From: JARRKU01 sp963675565 | GTDB taxonomy: Bacteria; Desulfobacterota; Desulfobacteria; Desulfobacterales; Desulfosarcinaceae | Length of the DNA stretch: 64,000 nt | NCBI GenBank assembly: GCA_963675565.2 | Contig: CAXXYD010000004.1 | Location: 496,001-560,000 of the forward strand | Direction of reading: 5' to 3' | Part shown: in pieces, positions 50,815-60,502 of the stretch | Layout of the letters: each line of letters begins with the position of its first letter | Position numbering within the stretch: the first letter of the stretch is position 1 | Notes under the pieces: generated by a model | Told to the model about the DNA's origin: nothing | Database searches by the model: none | Seen by the model: the letters and a program-made list of their open reading frames with translations, nothing else | Program-made: the position numbers and the translations under genes

Positions 50815-51603
50815 CTATGAACCATGACGGTCCGGCGGCAGCAACCCGGAAAGCGCCTTGGCCGTTTCAACGATTACGGCCGCATATTTTGTCCGAATGT
50901 CTTCCGCCGTATTTTGGACAACCGAAAAATCGAATGAAACGGCGCCCACTCCCTGCCCGGTCAACGGGTCCACCAAAGGAGCGCCGATGGCGATCAGCCC
51001 GGGCAGATATTCTTCCACGGACATGGTGTATCCCTGCGCTTTGGCGGCAACCAGTTCGGCGATCAGTGCTTTCTTGCTGAGAATGGTTCGGGGTGTCTTG
51101 GGAAAAAGAGTCATACCGTCGATTTTGGCCCTCATCTGCGCGTCGGCAAGGCTCGAAAGATACGCCTTGCCCAGGGCCGTGTTGTGAAGACAGTTTTTCG
51201 ACGAATCCGGCAGGCTGTATGTCAGGGTTTCGGCCGCCTCTTTATTGTAAAATCGCACCAGGGTGTCGTCCACCGCAAATACGACCTCGACGCTGATGTT
51301 GTATTGCTTGTGCAATGGATCGATGACGCTTTTGATCAAGTGCAGATGATCGGTGGCCCGCAGCAAATTGGTGCAAAAAACCAGGCATTGCACGGACGGC
51401 CGGATGGCCTTGGTTTTGACATCCTTTTCCAGGTAACCCATTTCCACGAGGGTATTGATATAGCGGTAGGTCGACGTCATATTCAAAGACAAGGCCTTGG
51501 CGATCCGGCTTTGGGTCAGCGAGGGCGTCTCGCGGTCGAACAGGGAGAGAATTTTCAGCCCTTTTTCCAGCGATTTTGAGAAATAGTATTTTCCCTTTGA
51601 CAT
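50815..51603 (-). CDS. IclR-family transcriptional regulator
   Basis: A 262-residue regulator with an N-terminal winged helix (SLEKGLKILSLFDRETPSLTQ, LNMTSTYRYINTLVEMGYLEK) and a C-terminal IclR effector domain (NCLHNTALGKAYLSSL, EYLPGLIAIGAPLVDP, GVGAVSFDF). It is divergent from the kamA-like gene and upstream of the amino-acid transporter operon on its own strand, so it probably controls both. Palindromes in the 120-base spacer are candidate operators. Confidence 0.92.
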   Translation of the reverse strand: MSKGKYYFSKSLEKGLKILSLFDRETPSLTQSRIAKALSLNMTSTYRYINTLVEMGYLEKDVKTKAIRPSVQCLVFCTNLLRATDHLHLIKSVIDPLHKQYNISVEVVFAVDDTLVRFYNKEAAETLTYSLPDSSKNCLHNTALGKAYLSSLADAQMRAKIDGMTLFPKTPRTILSKKALIAELVAAKAQGYTMSVEEYLPGLIAIGAPLVDPLTGQGVGAVSFDFSVVQNTAEDIRTKYAAVIVETAKALSGLLPPDRHGS

Positions 51604-51648
51604 AATCGGTCCATGCGGCTATCTGTCTACTATATTAGTTTGTTATTT

Positions 51649-51691
51649 ACTATTATAGTTAATAGGCCAACTGAAAAATGTTTGTCAAACA
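51649..51691. promoter_or_regulatory. Candidate IclR operators
   Basis: Two palindromes lie in the divergent spacer: ACTATTATAGT (51649-51659) and TGTTTGTCAAACA (51679-51691), each symmetric around one base. Their position between the divergent IclR and KamA genes suits operator sites. Confidence 0.45.
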
Positions 51692-51723
51692 CTATTTTTT
51701 ATTCATTTCGGAGGCGTGCTGAA

Positions 51724-54186
51724 ATGGCACAGGATGAAATATATTTAAAAATTTCCTTCCGGCAGGAGGAAGAGGCCCGTAAGGTGGCGCTTTCGGACCT
51801 GGTGGCCGGCGTGACGGCCTTTCTAAACGATTTCGGCGAAATATCGCTGACGGGCGCTGCGTTTTATGAGATTATTCAAACCGGTGACGGCGTGGCGAAA
51901 CTGGCACGGCTGATTGAGGCTGCCGGCTTCCCGGGTGACCCCGCGGGCTTCTTTGACGCGCTGCTCGCAAAACTTTCCGAAGCCCAAGGAGATGCACCGA
52001 TTGCCGTCGGCAAGATCACCATGCCATACCAGCTGCTCGTAGCCATTCTCGAAATTGTCCTGCCGGGGGATCAGTTCGTATCGGTCAAAACCGTCGATCA
52101 GCTCCAGACACTGACCAACATCCATGTGCCGGACGCCGAACGGGCCGACATGCAGGAGGTTATCGACACCTATCCGGTCAGACTGAGCATGCACACCATC
52201 CGCCAGATGCGGATATCCGCCAACGTCGCCTACCAGTACCTGCCCTTCGTCCAGGAACTGGACTCCACGGGTCACACCAACACCTGGATCGGCCAGTTCC
52301 ACCAGGGACTGCTGGAACAAATGTACGAAAACCGGGTCATTTTTCTGCTCAATATGAGCTGCCCCGTTTACTGCCGCTTCTGTTTCCGCAAGCACAAGGA
52401 AACCCGAAACGAAGCCAACCCCGCGGTGGAAGACGTCAAAAAGGCTGTCGAGCATGTCCGCAACTCGCCGGGCATCAAGGAGGTTGTCATCACCGGCGGC
52501 GACCCGTTCATGAACCGCGTCAATATGGCGGCGGCCATCGACGGCCTGATGGAAATCGAGCATGTGCAGACGCTGCGCCTGGCCACCCGCTCCATCGCCT
52601 ATTACCCGCCCCTGTTTCTGGCCCGGGAGGAAGCCTACCTCACTTATCTTAAAATCAAAAACCTGGAACTCCAGAAACGGGGCAAACGCATGGAGGTGGC
52701 CACCCACTTCATTCACCCCGACGAAATATCGCCTCAGAGCCTGTATATCATCACTGAACTGGTGAAAAACGGCATCGCCGTGTATGTCCAGACCCCGTTT
52801 TTAAACAATTGCAACGACAACGGCCCCGAGTTGGCACAGCTTTTCAGCCTTTTGCGGGGGGCTGGCGCCGAACTTCACTACATCTATATTCCCTGCAGCC
52901 CCATCCACGGCAACAATGTTTACTGGTCACCCATATCCAAGGGGCTGGCCGCGGGCCGTTATCTTCGCGCCCACCTTTCCGACCGCGTGATTCCCAGAAT
53001 CTGCACCGCCACTCCCATCGGCAAAATGGACTGGCACACCAGCGGCTGGGCTGTGGAGCCCGTTAACGCAAACCCGGACTTCGTTTGGATCCGGAGCCCG
53101 TATACGCCGGATTACTTCAAGTCATTTGCCCCCCTGACCAGCAAGCTCACCAATATTCGGGTCAATGCCGAAGGCACCATCGATATCCAGTACATGGCCC
53201 GGATCGGCGATGACGGCCTCTTTCTAGGCTCCCGGCCAGCCCGGTCCGGAAGTAATTTGGCGCGGCAGACAGCAAGTACCGATGACGTCCGGTACAGCCT
53301 GCCGGCCGGCGATAAGCTGTCGCCTTCGGTGGTGGAAACGGGGTCCCCCATCATTTCACGCGTTCACGAGACCCGTGTGGAGATGGATGCCACCGGCAAA
53401 GCGAGGGATCTCGATTATATTCGAAGTGACACGAGGATAACGGACATAGTCATCCTCTGTGAAAAAAGCGTCCCGGCGTCGTTGCGCCAGATCCGCGGAA
53501 TCATCCGGGCCCTGGAAAAGATGCCGCATGTGAATGCCGTGCGCCTGCGCAGTCCGGAATTCAATACTTCGCCGGAACTATTCTCGACAGCGGTCATCGA
53601 TCAACTGGCCAGTTTGAACAAACTGACCCTGGTCAACCCGCTGCGGCTTGAAATTGAAACGCAATTCATTTCGGCGAACGAGTTTCAAGCGGCCCACACC
53701 CGGCTCACCCGCCGTCTGAACAACAGGGGCATCACCGTCTACAACAACACCCCCCTGTTGGGCCGGATCAATGACACCCCGGACGCCATTCACCGTCTCG
53801 CATACAGCTGTCGCAAGGCAGGCATCGAATTTCACCACCTGTACGTGGCCGGACTTCCCGTCCAGTCCCACTGGAACGATCGGAATCCCGTGTCGCTTTA
53901 CGACGTGGTGGATATCGCCACCCGGGTGCGCCGGGAAGGCAGCGGAAGAGAAATACCCCGCTACATCATCCGGACCACCCTGGGTGAAGTCGATTTCGGC
54001 CTGTCGTCTTCCTTTGTCGGAGAAGGTGAAAATCTGGCGGTTGTATTGCTTCCTTATGACCTTGCCTACTTCAAGGCCCTATCCCCGAATTTCGCCTGGC
54101 CCGACGGTATCAAAGAAGATGAAAACGGCAACCCGGTTGTACCTGTTGCCGGCCTGAAGAAAACCACGGATTTCGCGTTGTCCTGA
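51724..54186 (+). CDS. Tandem KamA-type radical SAM protein
   Basis: An 820-residue protein. After ~130 helical residues comes a lysine-2,3-aminomutase-type radical SAM domain with C213-x3-C217-x2-C220 (MSCPVYCRFCFRKHKE) binding the [4Fe-4S] cluster, then VVITGGDPFMN and RLATRS. From about residue 560 a second, shorter KamA-like copy follows (TDIVILCEKSVPASLRQIRG, NNRGITVYNNTPLLGRINDT, RKAGIEFHHLYVAGLPVQ) without the cluster cysteines. So this is an internal duplication with one dead half. The start at 51724 follows GGAGG. Transporter, IclR regulator and M23-like gene form its neighbourhood; amino-acid rearrangement is likely, substrate unknown. Confidence 0.85.
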   Translation: MAQDEIYLKISFRQEEEARKVALSDLVAGVTAFLNDFGEISLTGAAFYEIIQTGDGVAKLARLIEAAGFPGDPAGFFDALLAKLSEAQGDAPIAVGKITMPYQLLVAILEIVLPGDQFVSVKTVDQLQTLTNIHVPDAERADMQEVIDTYPVRLSMHTIRQMRISANVAYQYLPFVQELDSTGHTNTWIGQFHQGLLEQMYENRVIFLLNMSCPVYCRFCFRKHKETRNEANPAVEDVKKAVEHVRNSPGIKEVVITGGDPFMNRVNMAAAIDGLMEIEHVQTLRLATRSIAYYPPLFLAREEAYLTYLKIKNLELQKRGKRMEVATHFIHPDEISPQSLYIITELVKNGIAVYVQTPFLNNCNDNGPELAQLFSLLRGAGAELHYIYIPCSPIHGNNVYWSPISKGLAAGRYLRAHLSDRVIPRICTATPIGKMDWHTSGWAVEPVNANPDFVWIRSPYTPDYFKSFAPLTSKLTNIRVNAEGTIDIQYMARIGDDGLFLGSRPARSGSNLARQTASTDDVRYSLPAGDKLSPSVVETGSPIISRVHETRVEMDATGKARDLDYIRSDTRITDIVILCEKSVPASLRQIRGIIRALEKMPHVNAVRLRSPEFNTSPELFSTAVIDQLASLNKLTLVNPLRLEIETQFISANEFQAAHTRLTRRLNNRGITVYNNTPLLGRINDTPDAIHRLAYSCRKAGIEFHHLYVAGLPVQSHWNDRNPVSLYDVVDIATRVRREGSGREIPRYIIRTTLGEVDFGLSSSFVGEGENLAVVLLPYDLAYFKALSPNFAWPDGIKEDENGNPVVPVAGLKKTTDFALS

Positions 54187-54198
54187 CCAGGAGGCCAC

Positions 54199-54897
54199 AT
54201 GTATTATCCCTTTTTGCTTTACAGCCGGAAAGTCAAACACCGGCCGGTTTTCCCTGGACTCGAGGGGGACCCCTTTATCGCAGATCTCTCAAGAAACAGC
54301 GCGCTGCTCAAGTCCATAGATGTGACAGACCAGGCCCAATTGCAGCAGGCCCTGGATGATTCGATGCGCCGAAAATACCACTGGGGAGTTGCCCCCTATT
54401 TAGAGCGCCGCGACACGCTGCTCGGAGACTGCCCCCAGATGGTGGCGCAAAAACGATTTTTCCACTTGGGGCTGGATGTAATCGTCCCCTTGGGCACGGC
54501 CCTGCATGCACCCCTGGATGCCAGGGTTGCCCAGAACGGCTACGAGACAGGCAGGGGCAACTATGGCGGGTACGTTCTGCTGAAACATGAGAGCCCCTGT
54601 TTTGAAACCTTTTATAGTTTCTACGGGCACCTGCGCAAGGACCGATTGCCGGAGACCGGACAAAAAATTTTGGCGGGTGCCGCTTTTGCGGAAATCGGGG
54701 ACTTCCATGAAAACGGCAATTGGTTCCACCACACCCATATACAAGTAATCACCCCCAAAGGTTTGGATATGGGATATATTTCAAAGGGATACTGCAGTGA
54801 GCCGGATCTGGCCACAATCAACGATCTGTGCCCTTCACCGATACCCCTTTTCAGGGTTGGCGGGATGACGCTTCAGCATCATTGCGCAAAAAGATGA
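54199..54897 (+). CDS. M23-like (LasA/DD-metallopeptidase fold) protein
   Basis: A 232-residue protein without signal peptide. The central part has the M23 layout: FHLGLDVIVPLGTALHAPLDARV (first His/Asp of the zinc site), GGYVLLKHE, YGHLRKD and WFHHTHIQV (final HxH). The absence of an export signal argues against a cell-wall enzyme. Some M23 domains sit with amino-acid enzymes in the cytoplasm, with unknown role. AGGAGG lies before the ATG, 12 bases after the KamA-like stop, so the two are co-transcribed. Confidence 0.8.
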   Translation: MYYPFLLYSRKVKHRPVFPGLEGDPFIADLSRNSALLKSIDVTDQAQLQQALDDSMRRKYHWGVAPYLERRDTLLGDCPQMVAQKRFFHLGLDVIVPLGTALHAPLDARVAQNGYETGRGNYGGYVLLKHESPCFETFYSFYGHLRKDRLPETGQKILAGAAFAEIGDFHENGNWFHHTHIQVITPKGLDMGYISKGYCSEPDLATINDLCPSPIPLFRVGGMTLQHHCAKR

Positions 54898-54961
54898 AAA
54901 TGCCCGAATCATGCGTGCGCCGCTATCCGTCAAGGGGTATTTTCTACTTCTCATGCACTGT

Positions 54962-57419
54962 CTATTTTTTCAGTTCCTGCCAAACTAATTTGCTGATGGA
55001 CGAAAGCGTGTAAGGCTTTTTGATATACCGGCCGGCGCCCAGCGCCAAGGTCTTTCGAACACGTTCGGTTTCCGAAAAGCCGCTGGCGATAATGGTTTTC
55101 TGGCCGGGACATATTTCGACCATGCGGCAGTATGTTTCATACCCATCAATTCCGGGATCCATGATCATATCAAGAATCACCAAGTCAACCCGGTGCTTCT
55201 GAATATAAGCGATCGCTTCTTCTCCGCTGGCAACCGAGACCGGGCGGTACTCCAGGCGTTTGAGTATGCTGGTCGCAATTTCCCGCTGAACCGGCATGTC
55301 ATCGACCACCAAAATGCGCTCTCCGTTTCCAATATAATCCAGTGTTTCTTCCTGATCCCTGCCCCAACTCACCTCATCCCGGGTGGCGGGAAAAAACAAG
55401 TCGAACCGGGCGCCCTCGCCTTCCTTGCTGTTGAGGTCAATATAGCCATTGTGATCTTTTACGGTTCCCCAGACAACCGCCATGCCGAGTCCCGATCCGC
55501 TTCGCCCCATTATCTTCCTGGTATAAAACGGCTCGAATATCCTGGATTGATCAATATCCGAAATCCCGATCCCTGAATCTGCAATGGAGAGCACGGCATA
55601 CTCGCCTTCGCTGGGAGGATCGAATCCGGAAACGCGTTTGTCTTTATATTGATTTTCGGTGGAAATCTGAATACTTCCGCCGTCGGGCATAGCTTCAATC
55701 GCATTGACGATCAGGTTGGAAATGGATTTGTAGATATGTATGGAAGAACCATAGATATTGAATAAACCGGGTTGCAGGCGAGTTGTAATCGCAATATTGT
55801 CGTGGATGTCGATTAATGACTGAATTTCCGGCGCATCGATACATTTTTTTACAACATGGTTCAAATTCAGCAATTCTATGATGGGCATCCCCCTTCGTGC
55901 CAATGTCAAAAGATCCTGCACGATTGCCGCTGCGTTTTCGCCTGATTCTTTTATGGTGACCAGCGGCCTCCACAGCGGGCTGTCCTTGGGAAGGTCCAAT
56001 AACAGCAATTCCGGATAGCTCACGATGCCGCTTAGGATGTTATTTAAATCGTGTGCCACTCCCCCGGCCAGAATGCCCAGGGCCTCCATTTTCTGAGCGC
56101 GCTGCAATTGCTCTTCCAACCGTTTTGACCAGGTGATATCGACCAACACGCCTTGAATACCGACGTTATTTTGGCCTTCCGATATGGCGCGTGAACTCAC
56201 ACGGCACCATTTTGTATCGCCATTCATGTCTACGAATCTGTATTCTCCCTGGCGGCCATCGGTTTCAAGCCCCCTTGCGAAGTCTTTCTTGAAACGGGCT
56301 TGATCTTGATGGCTGATAAAATCGGAAAAGCAATTCCCAATCAACATCTCAGGGCGATAGCCAAGCACGGACTCAATAACCGGGCTGATATAGGCAATTA
56401 CGCCTTCCTTGTCGACGGCGTACAGGACATCATTGATATTTTCCACCAGCTCGCGATATTTTTCCTCGCTTTTGTGCAATGCCTCCTTTGCGGCTGTTTG
56501 TTCAGTCACATCAATGGCGACACCGATGGCCCCGACCAACCGATCGTCGGTATTCATGATAGGTTGATAACGGACTGCAAACGCATCATCACCATGATGG
56601 ATCGTAACGGAAATAAACTCCCCGGCAATCACCCGTTGCGATATATCGATAAATGATTTGTTTTTGGCAAACAATTCAAAGGCTGATTTTCCCACTGCAT
56701 CTTCAGGCGCCAGCCCCATTTTTTCCAGCCCCTGGCCGTCATAAAAGGTCACAATCCCTTCGCGGTCCAAGGCCCAGATAATAAGGGGGGCATGGTTGAG
56801 AATGGCTCTCAAGCGTTGGTTTACCGCAGACAATTGCACCGTGCGCTGGGCCACGATCTCTTCGACACGCTCTTTTTGCCGGCGCAGATCCTGCTGGGCC
56901 GACTTGCGCTGGCCGACCTCTTGCCACAAATTTGTAATCAGTGTACTTCTTTCGTATTTCAAGTCCAGCAGGTGGACAATGTCTTGATGCATCCTGTTGG
57001 CGGTCAAGCTGATCAGCATCAAGAAAAAAAGCGTCATCGTGCCCATTGCGATATGGATCTCGTCCCCGAGCAGGAAAAAAAAGGAAATGATTGGAAGCAG
57101 GGCCGGAAGGCTGAAAATATAAAACGCGGCCAGCACCGATGTGAACGCGCCGGCTGCTCCGGCAACCATCCCGCCGATAACAAACGCTAAAAAGGCCTGA
57201 TGTCCGATGGAATTGGAAGGAACCATGAAAAGCGCGGTCGATCCCCATAAAACGCCTGATAGAAAAAGGCTGGCATTAAACCAGGCATTCCATAAGTCCG
57301 GATTTGAACCCCGGCCGGCAGACTTTTGGTAGCACCAGTAAACCATCAGGCGGCAAAGAGACACAAAGCACACGCCGGCCAGCCAGACCAGCAAGTTTGA
57401 ATGCGGCACATGGGCCCTG
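54962..57419 (-). pseudogene. Hybrid sensor kinase, 3' part of an IS66-split gene
   Basis: 818 codons of a membrane hybrid histidine kinase. After the break come membrane helices (to about residue 140 counted from the first in-frame GTG 57409), a coiled coil, two PAS domains (near 205-310 and 325-440), a HisKA helix with GGVAHDLNNILSG (His453), an HATPase domain (NLIVNAIEAMPDGG, DSGIGI, GSGLGMAVV) and a receiver domain (LVILDMIMDP, Asp747). The frame continues upstream of 57409 without a stop to the IS boundary and links exactly with the piece at 59862-59968. Translation from the internal GTG could still give a shortened kinase. Confidence 0.88.
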
Positions 57420-57427
57420 AGAACAAA
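57420..57427. repeat. IS66 target-site duplication, left (AGAACAAA)
   Basis: Direct 8-bp repeat with 59862-59869; 8 bp is the usual length for IS66. Confidence 0.93.
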
Positions 57428-57508
57428 GTAATCGTAAATTTAACCCCATCTTCACAAGCTAAAAAGATGATGGCATGATGCACCACAATTTTAAATGGAG
57501 GTGCAGAC

Positions 57509-57841
57509 ATGACAGAAAGCCAGTCAAATGAGTTTAGTCCCGAACAACGTCGTCATTTTTGGAAAGAACATATTGAGCGTTGGCAACAAGACTCCATTAG
57601 CCAGTTAGCTTATTGTCGTCAATTCAATCTCAAACCGCATCAATTCACCTATTGGAAAAAGCGCTTTGCCCAGAATGGGACGTCAATGAACTTTGTCCCG
57701 TTGCAACTGTCTGCGCCTAATGCAAAAATCCCACGAACGAGATTCAGTCTTTTCACCCCCAATGGCTATAAGATTGAAGTTGCTGCAGGATTTGACCCGT
57801 CGGCCCTCAAGCAGCTGATCAATGTGGTTCAATTGTTATGA
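57509..57841 (+). CDS. tnpA: IS66 TnpA
   Basis: A 110-residue accessory protein of IS66 elements with an N-terminal helix-turn-helix (FWKEHIERWQQDSISQLAYC, QFNLKPHQFTYWKKRF) and a beta-rich tail. It is required with TnpB for IS66 transposition. GGAGG precedes the ATG, and its stop overlaps the tnpB start. Confidence 0.93.
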   Translation: MTESQSNEFSPEQRRHFWKEHIERWQQDSISQLAYCRQFNLKPHQFTYWKKRFAQNGTSMNFVPLQLSAPNAKIPRTRFSLFTPNGYKIEVAAGFDPSALKQLINVVQLL

Positions 57842-58185
57842 TGTCAGATCATTTTACCGGTAACGTGTATCTGGCCGTGGGCAACACCGACATGCGCAAA
57901 GCCATTAACGGGTTGTCTATTTTGGTAGAACAGGCCATGGATTTGAATCCGTTTTCCGGAGATCTGTTTGTGTTTTGCAATCGACAGCGTACCATCATCA
58001 AAATCCTATATTGGGACCGAAATGGTTTCGCTTTGTGGTTAAAGCGGCTTGAAAAGCACCGCTTCAAGTGGCCCCAGTCAGCTGATGATATTATTACTAT
58101 AGAAGCAAAACAGTTGAGCTGGCTTCTTGCTGGTCTGGATTATTCAACGGCTCATCAGCAGCTGCAATATACTTCCGCAGCCTGA
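57838..58185 (+). CDS. tnpB: IS66 TnpB
   Basis: The 115-residue IS66 Orf2 protein: VYLAVGNTDMRKAINGLSIL, LFVFCNRQRTIIKILYWDRNGF and WLKRLEKHRFKWP are the family signature. It overlaps tnpA by four bases (ATGA), indicating translational coupling. Confidence 0.95.
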   Translation: MMSDHFTGNVYLAVGNTDMRKAINGLSILVEQAMDLNPFSGDLFVFCNRQRTIIKILYWDRNGFALWLKRLEKHRFKWPQSADDIITIEAKQLSWLLAGLDYSTAHQQLQYTSAA

Positions 58186-58250
58186 TTTTTTACCTTCATT
58201 ACCGAAGAAAAGTATATACAAAATCAAGGTGTTGTGCTATGTGACAGTCC

Positions 58251-59834
58251 ATGAATGCAGACCTGTCAACCCTTCCCGATGATGCCTTGATATCCAAGAA
58301 GGATGTTATCGACCTGGAGAATAAATACCAGGAAAAGATCCACTATTTGGAAGAACGCATCCGACTGCTGCAAAACGAAATTTTCGGTCGTAAAAGTGAA
58401 AAGCATCGTCCTGAAGATCACCGGCAACTGCCCATTTTTGAGAGCGATTCTCAACAGGATCAGAATCAAGAGCCTTCAGTTGGTGCCATTGTCATTGCCG
58501 AACACAAGCGTAAAAAACGCGGACGCAAGCCGCTGCCGGCAGATCTGCCAAGGGTAGAGGTCATCCACGATTTACCGGAAGAAGAAAAGGTATGCGCCTG
58601 TGGTGCTCAGTTAAGCCGTATCGGTGAAGAAACCTGTGAAAAGCTTGATTATATCCCTGCCAAAGTGCGGGTGCTGCGCCATATACGGTACAAGTATGCC
58701 TGCAAATGCTGCGAGGGTGTTGAAGACGACGGTCCCACGGTTCGGATTGCACCGGCGCCTGTTCAGTTAATCCCCAAATCCAATGTAACCGATGGGCTGT
58801 TAGCTCATATTGTGATATCCAAATTTGCCGATGGCCTGCCACTGTATCGTCAGGAAAAGATCTTTTCCCGTATTGGTGTTGAATTGCCCCGGGCAACCAT
58901 GGCCAATTGGATCGTTAAAGCATCCCAAATTTGTTTGCCTTTGTACGAGTTGCTGCAATATGAAATCCGCGGCGGTCCTTTGATCAATATAGATGAGACA
59001 ACATTACAGGTGCTTCAAGAACCTAATCGGGCCAACACCAGCAAATCCTATATGTGGGTATTTTGCGGTGGTGATCCAAAGCACCCCACGGTGCTGTATC
59101 AATATCATCCGACTCGTAGTGGTGAAATAGCCTTGAATTTTTTGGACGACTACCAAGGCTACATCCAGAGCGACGACTTCAATGGCTACGATTACCTGGC
59201 CCGGAAAAAGGGCATCGTTCACCTTGGCTGTTGGGCTCACACACGCCGCAAATTTTTTGATGTGGTTAAAGTCAGAAAGAAGCACCGTGGCAAACTCAAC
59301 AATCCCAAAGGGTTAGCTGATCAGGCCATAGATTATATTGCCCGGTTGTATCAGATTGAAAAACAGATTCGCCAGGAGCAGCTGTCATCCGAGCAAATCT
59401 ATCAACGCCGCCAGGAGCAATCCAAGCCTATTTTGAATGAGTTCAAAACCTGGCTGGATACCACTGAGCCGCTGACGCCACCAAAAGGCCTCTTGGGCAA
59501 GGCGATCAATTATGCCCTGAAAAATTGGGACAAACTGACTGTTTACACAGAAAACGGCCTGCTCAAGCCGGATAACAATGTCGCTGAAAATGCCATTCGC
59601 CCCTTTGTGGTGGGACGAAAAAACTACTTATTCGCAGGTCATCCCAACGGGGCCAATGCCGCTGCGACTTTTTATTCTCTAATCGAAACTGCTAAAGCCA
59701 ATGGTATAGAACCCTTCGCCTATCTTCGTTACCTGTTTAAACAGCTGCCATTTGTCAAAGAACAATCTGGTTACCGAAATCTGTTGCCGCAGTTCGTTAC
59801 TCAGGAAAGCATCAGCTTCTCTGCTGAAAATTAA
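58251..59834 (+). CDS. tnpC: IS66 TnpC transposase
   Basis: A 527-residue DDE transposase. An N-terminal coiled coil (YLEERIRLLQNEIFGRKSEK) is followed by a zinc finger (CACGAQLSRIGEETCEKL, later CKCC) and the catalytic triad Asp in LINIDETTLQV, Asp in IQSDDFNGYD and Glu in VAENAIRPFVVG. Full length, so the element may be active. Confidence 0.95.
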   Translation: MNADLSTLPDDALISKKDVIDLENKYQEKIHYLEERIRLLQNEIFGRKSEKHRPEDHRQLPIFESDSQQDQNQEPSVGAIVIAEHKRKKRGRKPLPADLPRVEVIHDLPEEEKVCACGAQLSRIGEETCEKLDYIPAKVRVLRHIRYKYACKCCEGVEDDGPTVRIAPAPVQLIPKSNVTDGLLAHIVISKFADGLPLYRQEKIFSRIGVELPRATMANWIVKASQICLPLYELLQYEIRGGPLINIDETTLQVLQEPNRANTSKSYMWVFCGGDPKHPTVLYQYHPTRSGEIALNFLDDYQGYIQSDDFNGYDYLARKKGIVHLGCWAHTRRKFFDVVKVRKKHRGKLNNPKGLADQAIDYIARLYQIEKQIRQEQLSSEQIYQRRQEQSKPILNEFKTWLDTTEPLTPPKGLLGKAINYALKNWDKLTVYTENGLLKPDNNVAENAIRPFVVGRKNYLFAGHPNGANAAATFYSLIETAKANGIEPFAYLRYLFKQLPFVKEQSGYRNLLPQFVTQESISFSAEN

Positions 59835-59861
59835 AATAAGTGTGGTTTATTAAACGCTTAC

Positions 59862-59869
59862 AGAACAAA
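59862..59869. repeat. IS66 target-site duplication, right (AGAACAAA)
   Basis: Partner of 57420-57427, immediately after the right terminal TTAC. Confidence 0.93.
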
Positions 59870-59968
59870 CGTCAGAATGATGCTGTTGATGAGGGTTGCA
59901 GCAACGCCGAAATAAGTATGTTCATACTGTCTATCGACTTGATCCGCAAACAGCTGGCTCTTGTTCAT
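59862..59968 (-). pseudogene. 5' part of the sensor kinase gene split by IS66
   Basis: ATG 59968 opens MNKSQLFADQVDRQYEHTYF and the hydrophobic GVAATLINSIILTFVL. With the 8-bp target duplication counted once, this frame joins the 3' part in register (107 bases here plus base 57419 complete a codon), reading on through LRAHVPHSNLLVWLAGV. It supplies the first membrane segment of a kinase of about 854 residues. Confidence 0.85.
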
Positions 59969-60502
59969 CGGCGCTTCGTGAATGTCGGGATCTTCTTTCA
60001 TTCATCAATCCGTGTCTGGCAATTTGGCATGCAACGGCTGCGCGCAATGCAGAATGCAATGAAAAGCTCTCAACAGGGATCGAATGGGCATTCAAATGAA
60101 TATGCTTCGCCAATAACAGTCAGTATATCATCATATCATCTTATGAGACAATGCAAAGGCGCCCCTGGCCCGCGGCTTTGTGGAAATGCCATCGGCACAG
60201 GGGCTGTTTTACTGATGGCCGCGGTTTTCGGAACCCGTCCAAGGGACGGTAAAAGCCAAACACAGCAGATTCTGAAAGCTCTGAGGTAAACTATAGACCA
60301 CTTTCCCAGCGATGAAGACGGGTAATTGTTAGCGTCACTTTGGGGTATGTAATTTCAATAGCTTACGAAACAATAAAGGCAATTGTTATTGTCACTTTGA
60401 ACTGACTTCATCGATAGTGACAACAACAATTGCCACAAACGTATAAGCCATTGTATATTTTCTATAATTTGACATTACCATCTGTTTGAATGAACACCCT
60501 GT
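59969..60502. other. Boundary region with repeated 20-mers, no gene seen
   Basis: Upstream of the split kinase gene and downstream of the helicase fusion. It contains an imperfect G+C hairpin (GCCCCTG/CAGGGGC near 60164-60206, followed by TGTTTT) and the triple repeat listed separately. The sequence changes from host-like to AT-rich near 60300. Confidence 0.5.
60321..60434. repeat. Three related 20-mers, two direct and one inverted
   Basis: GGTAATTGTTAGCGTCACTT (60321), GGCAATTGTTATTGTCACTT (60378) and, inverted, GGCAATTGTTGTTGTCACTA (60434 to 60415). The last two form an 18-bp inverted repeat with one mismatch. They resemble the repeated ends of a transposable element or a binding-site array at the edge of the accessory segment. 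Confidence 0.6.

Larger units (their letters stand above)
57428..59861 (+). mobile_element. IS66-family insertion sequence, 2434 bp
   Basis: Ends are GTAATCGTAAATTTAACC (left) and, reverse-complemented, GTAAGCGTTTAATAAACC (right); the first 20 bases of the two ends match at 14 positions. GTAA-CGT is typical of IS66. Target duplication AGAACAAA lies at 57420-57427 and 59862-59869. Three genes tnpA, tnpB and tnpC are intact. Confidence 0.95.

Noticed and set aside
59840..60289. Plus-strand frame of 149 codons right of the IS66 transposase
   Set aside because: It crosses the IS end and target duplication and covers the split kinase 5' end in antisense; no protein-like features.
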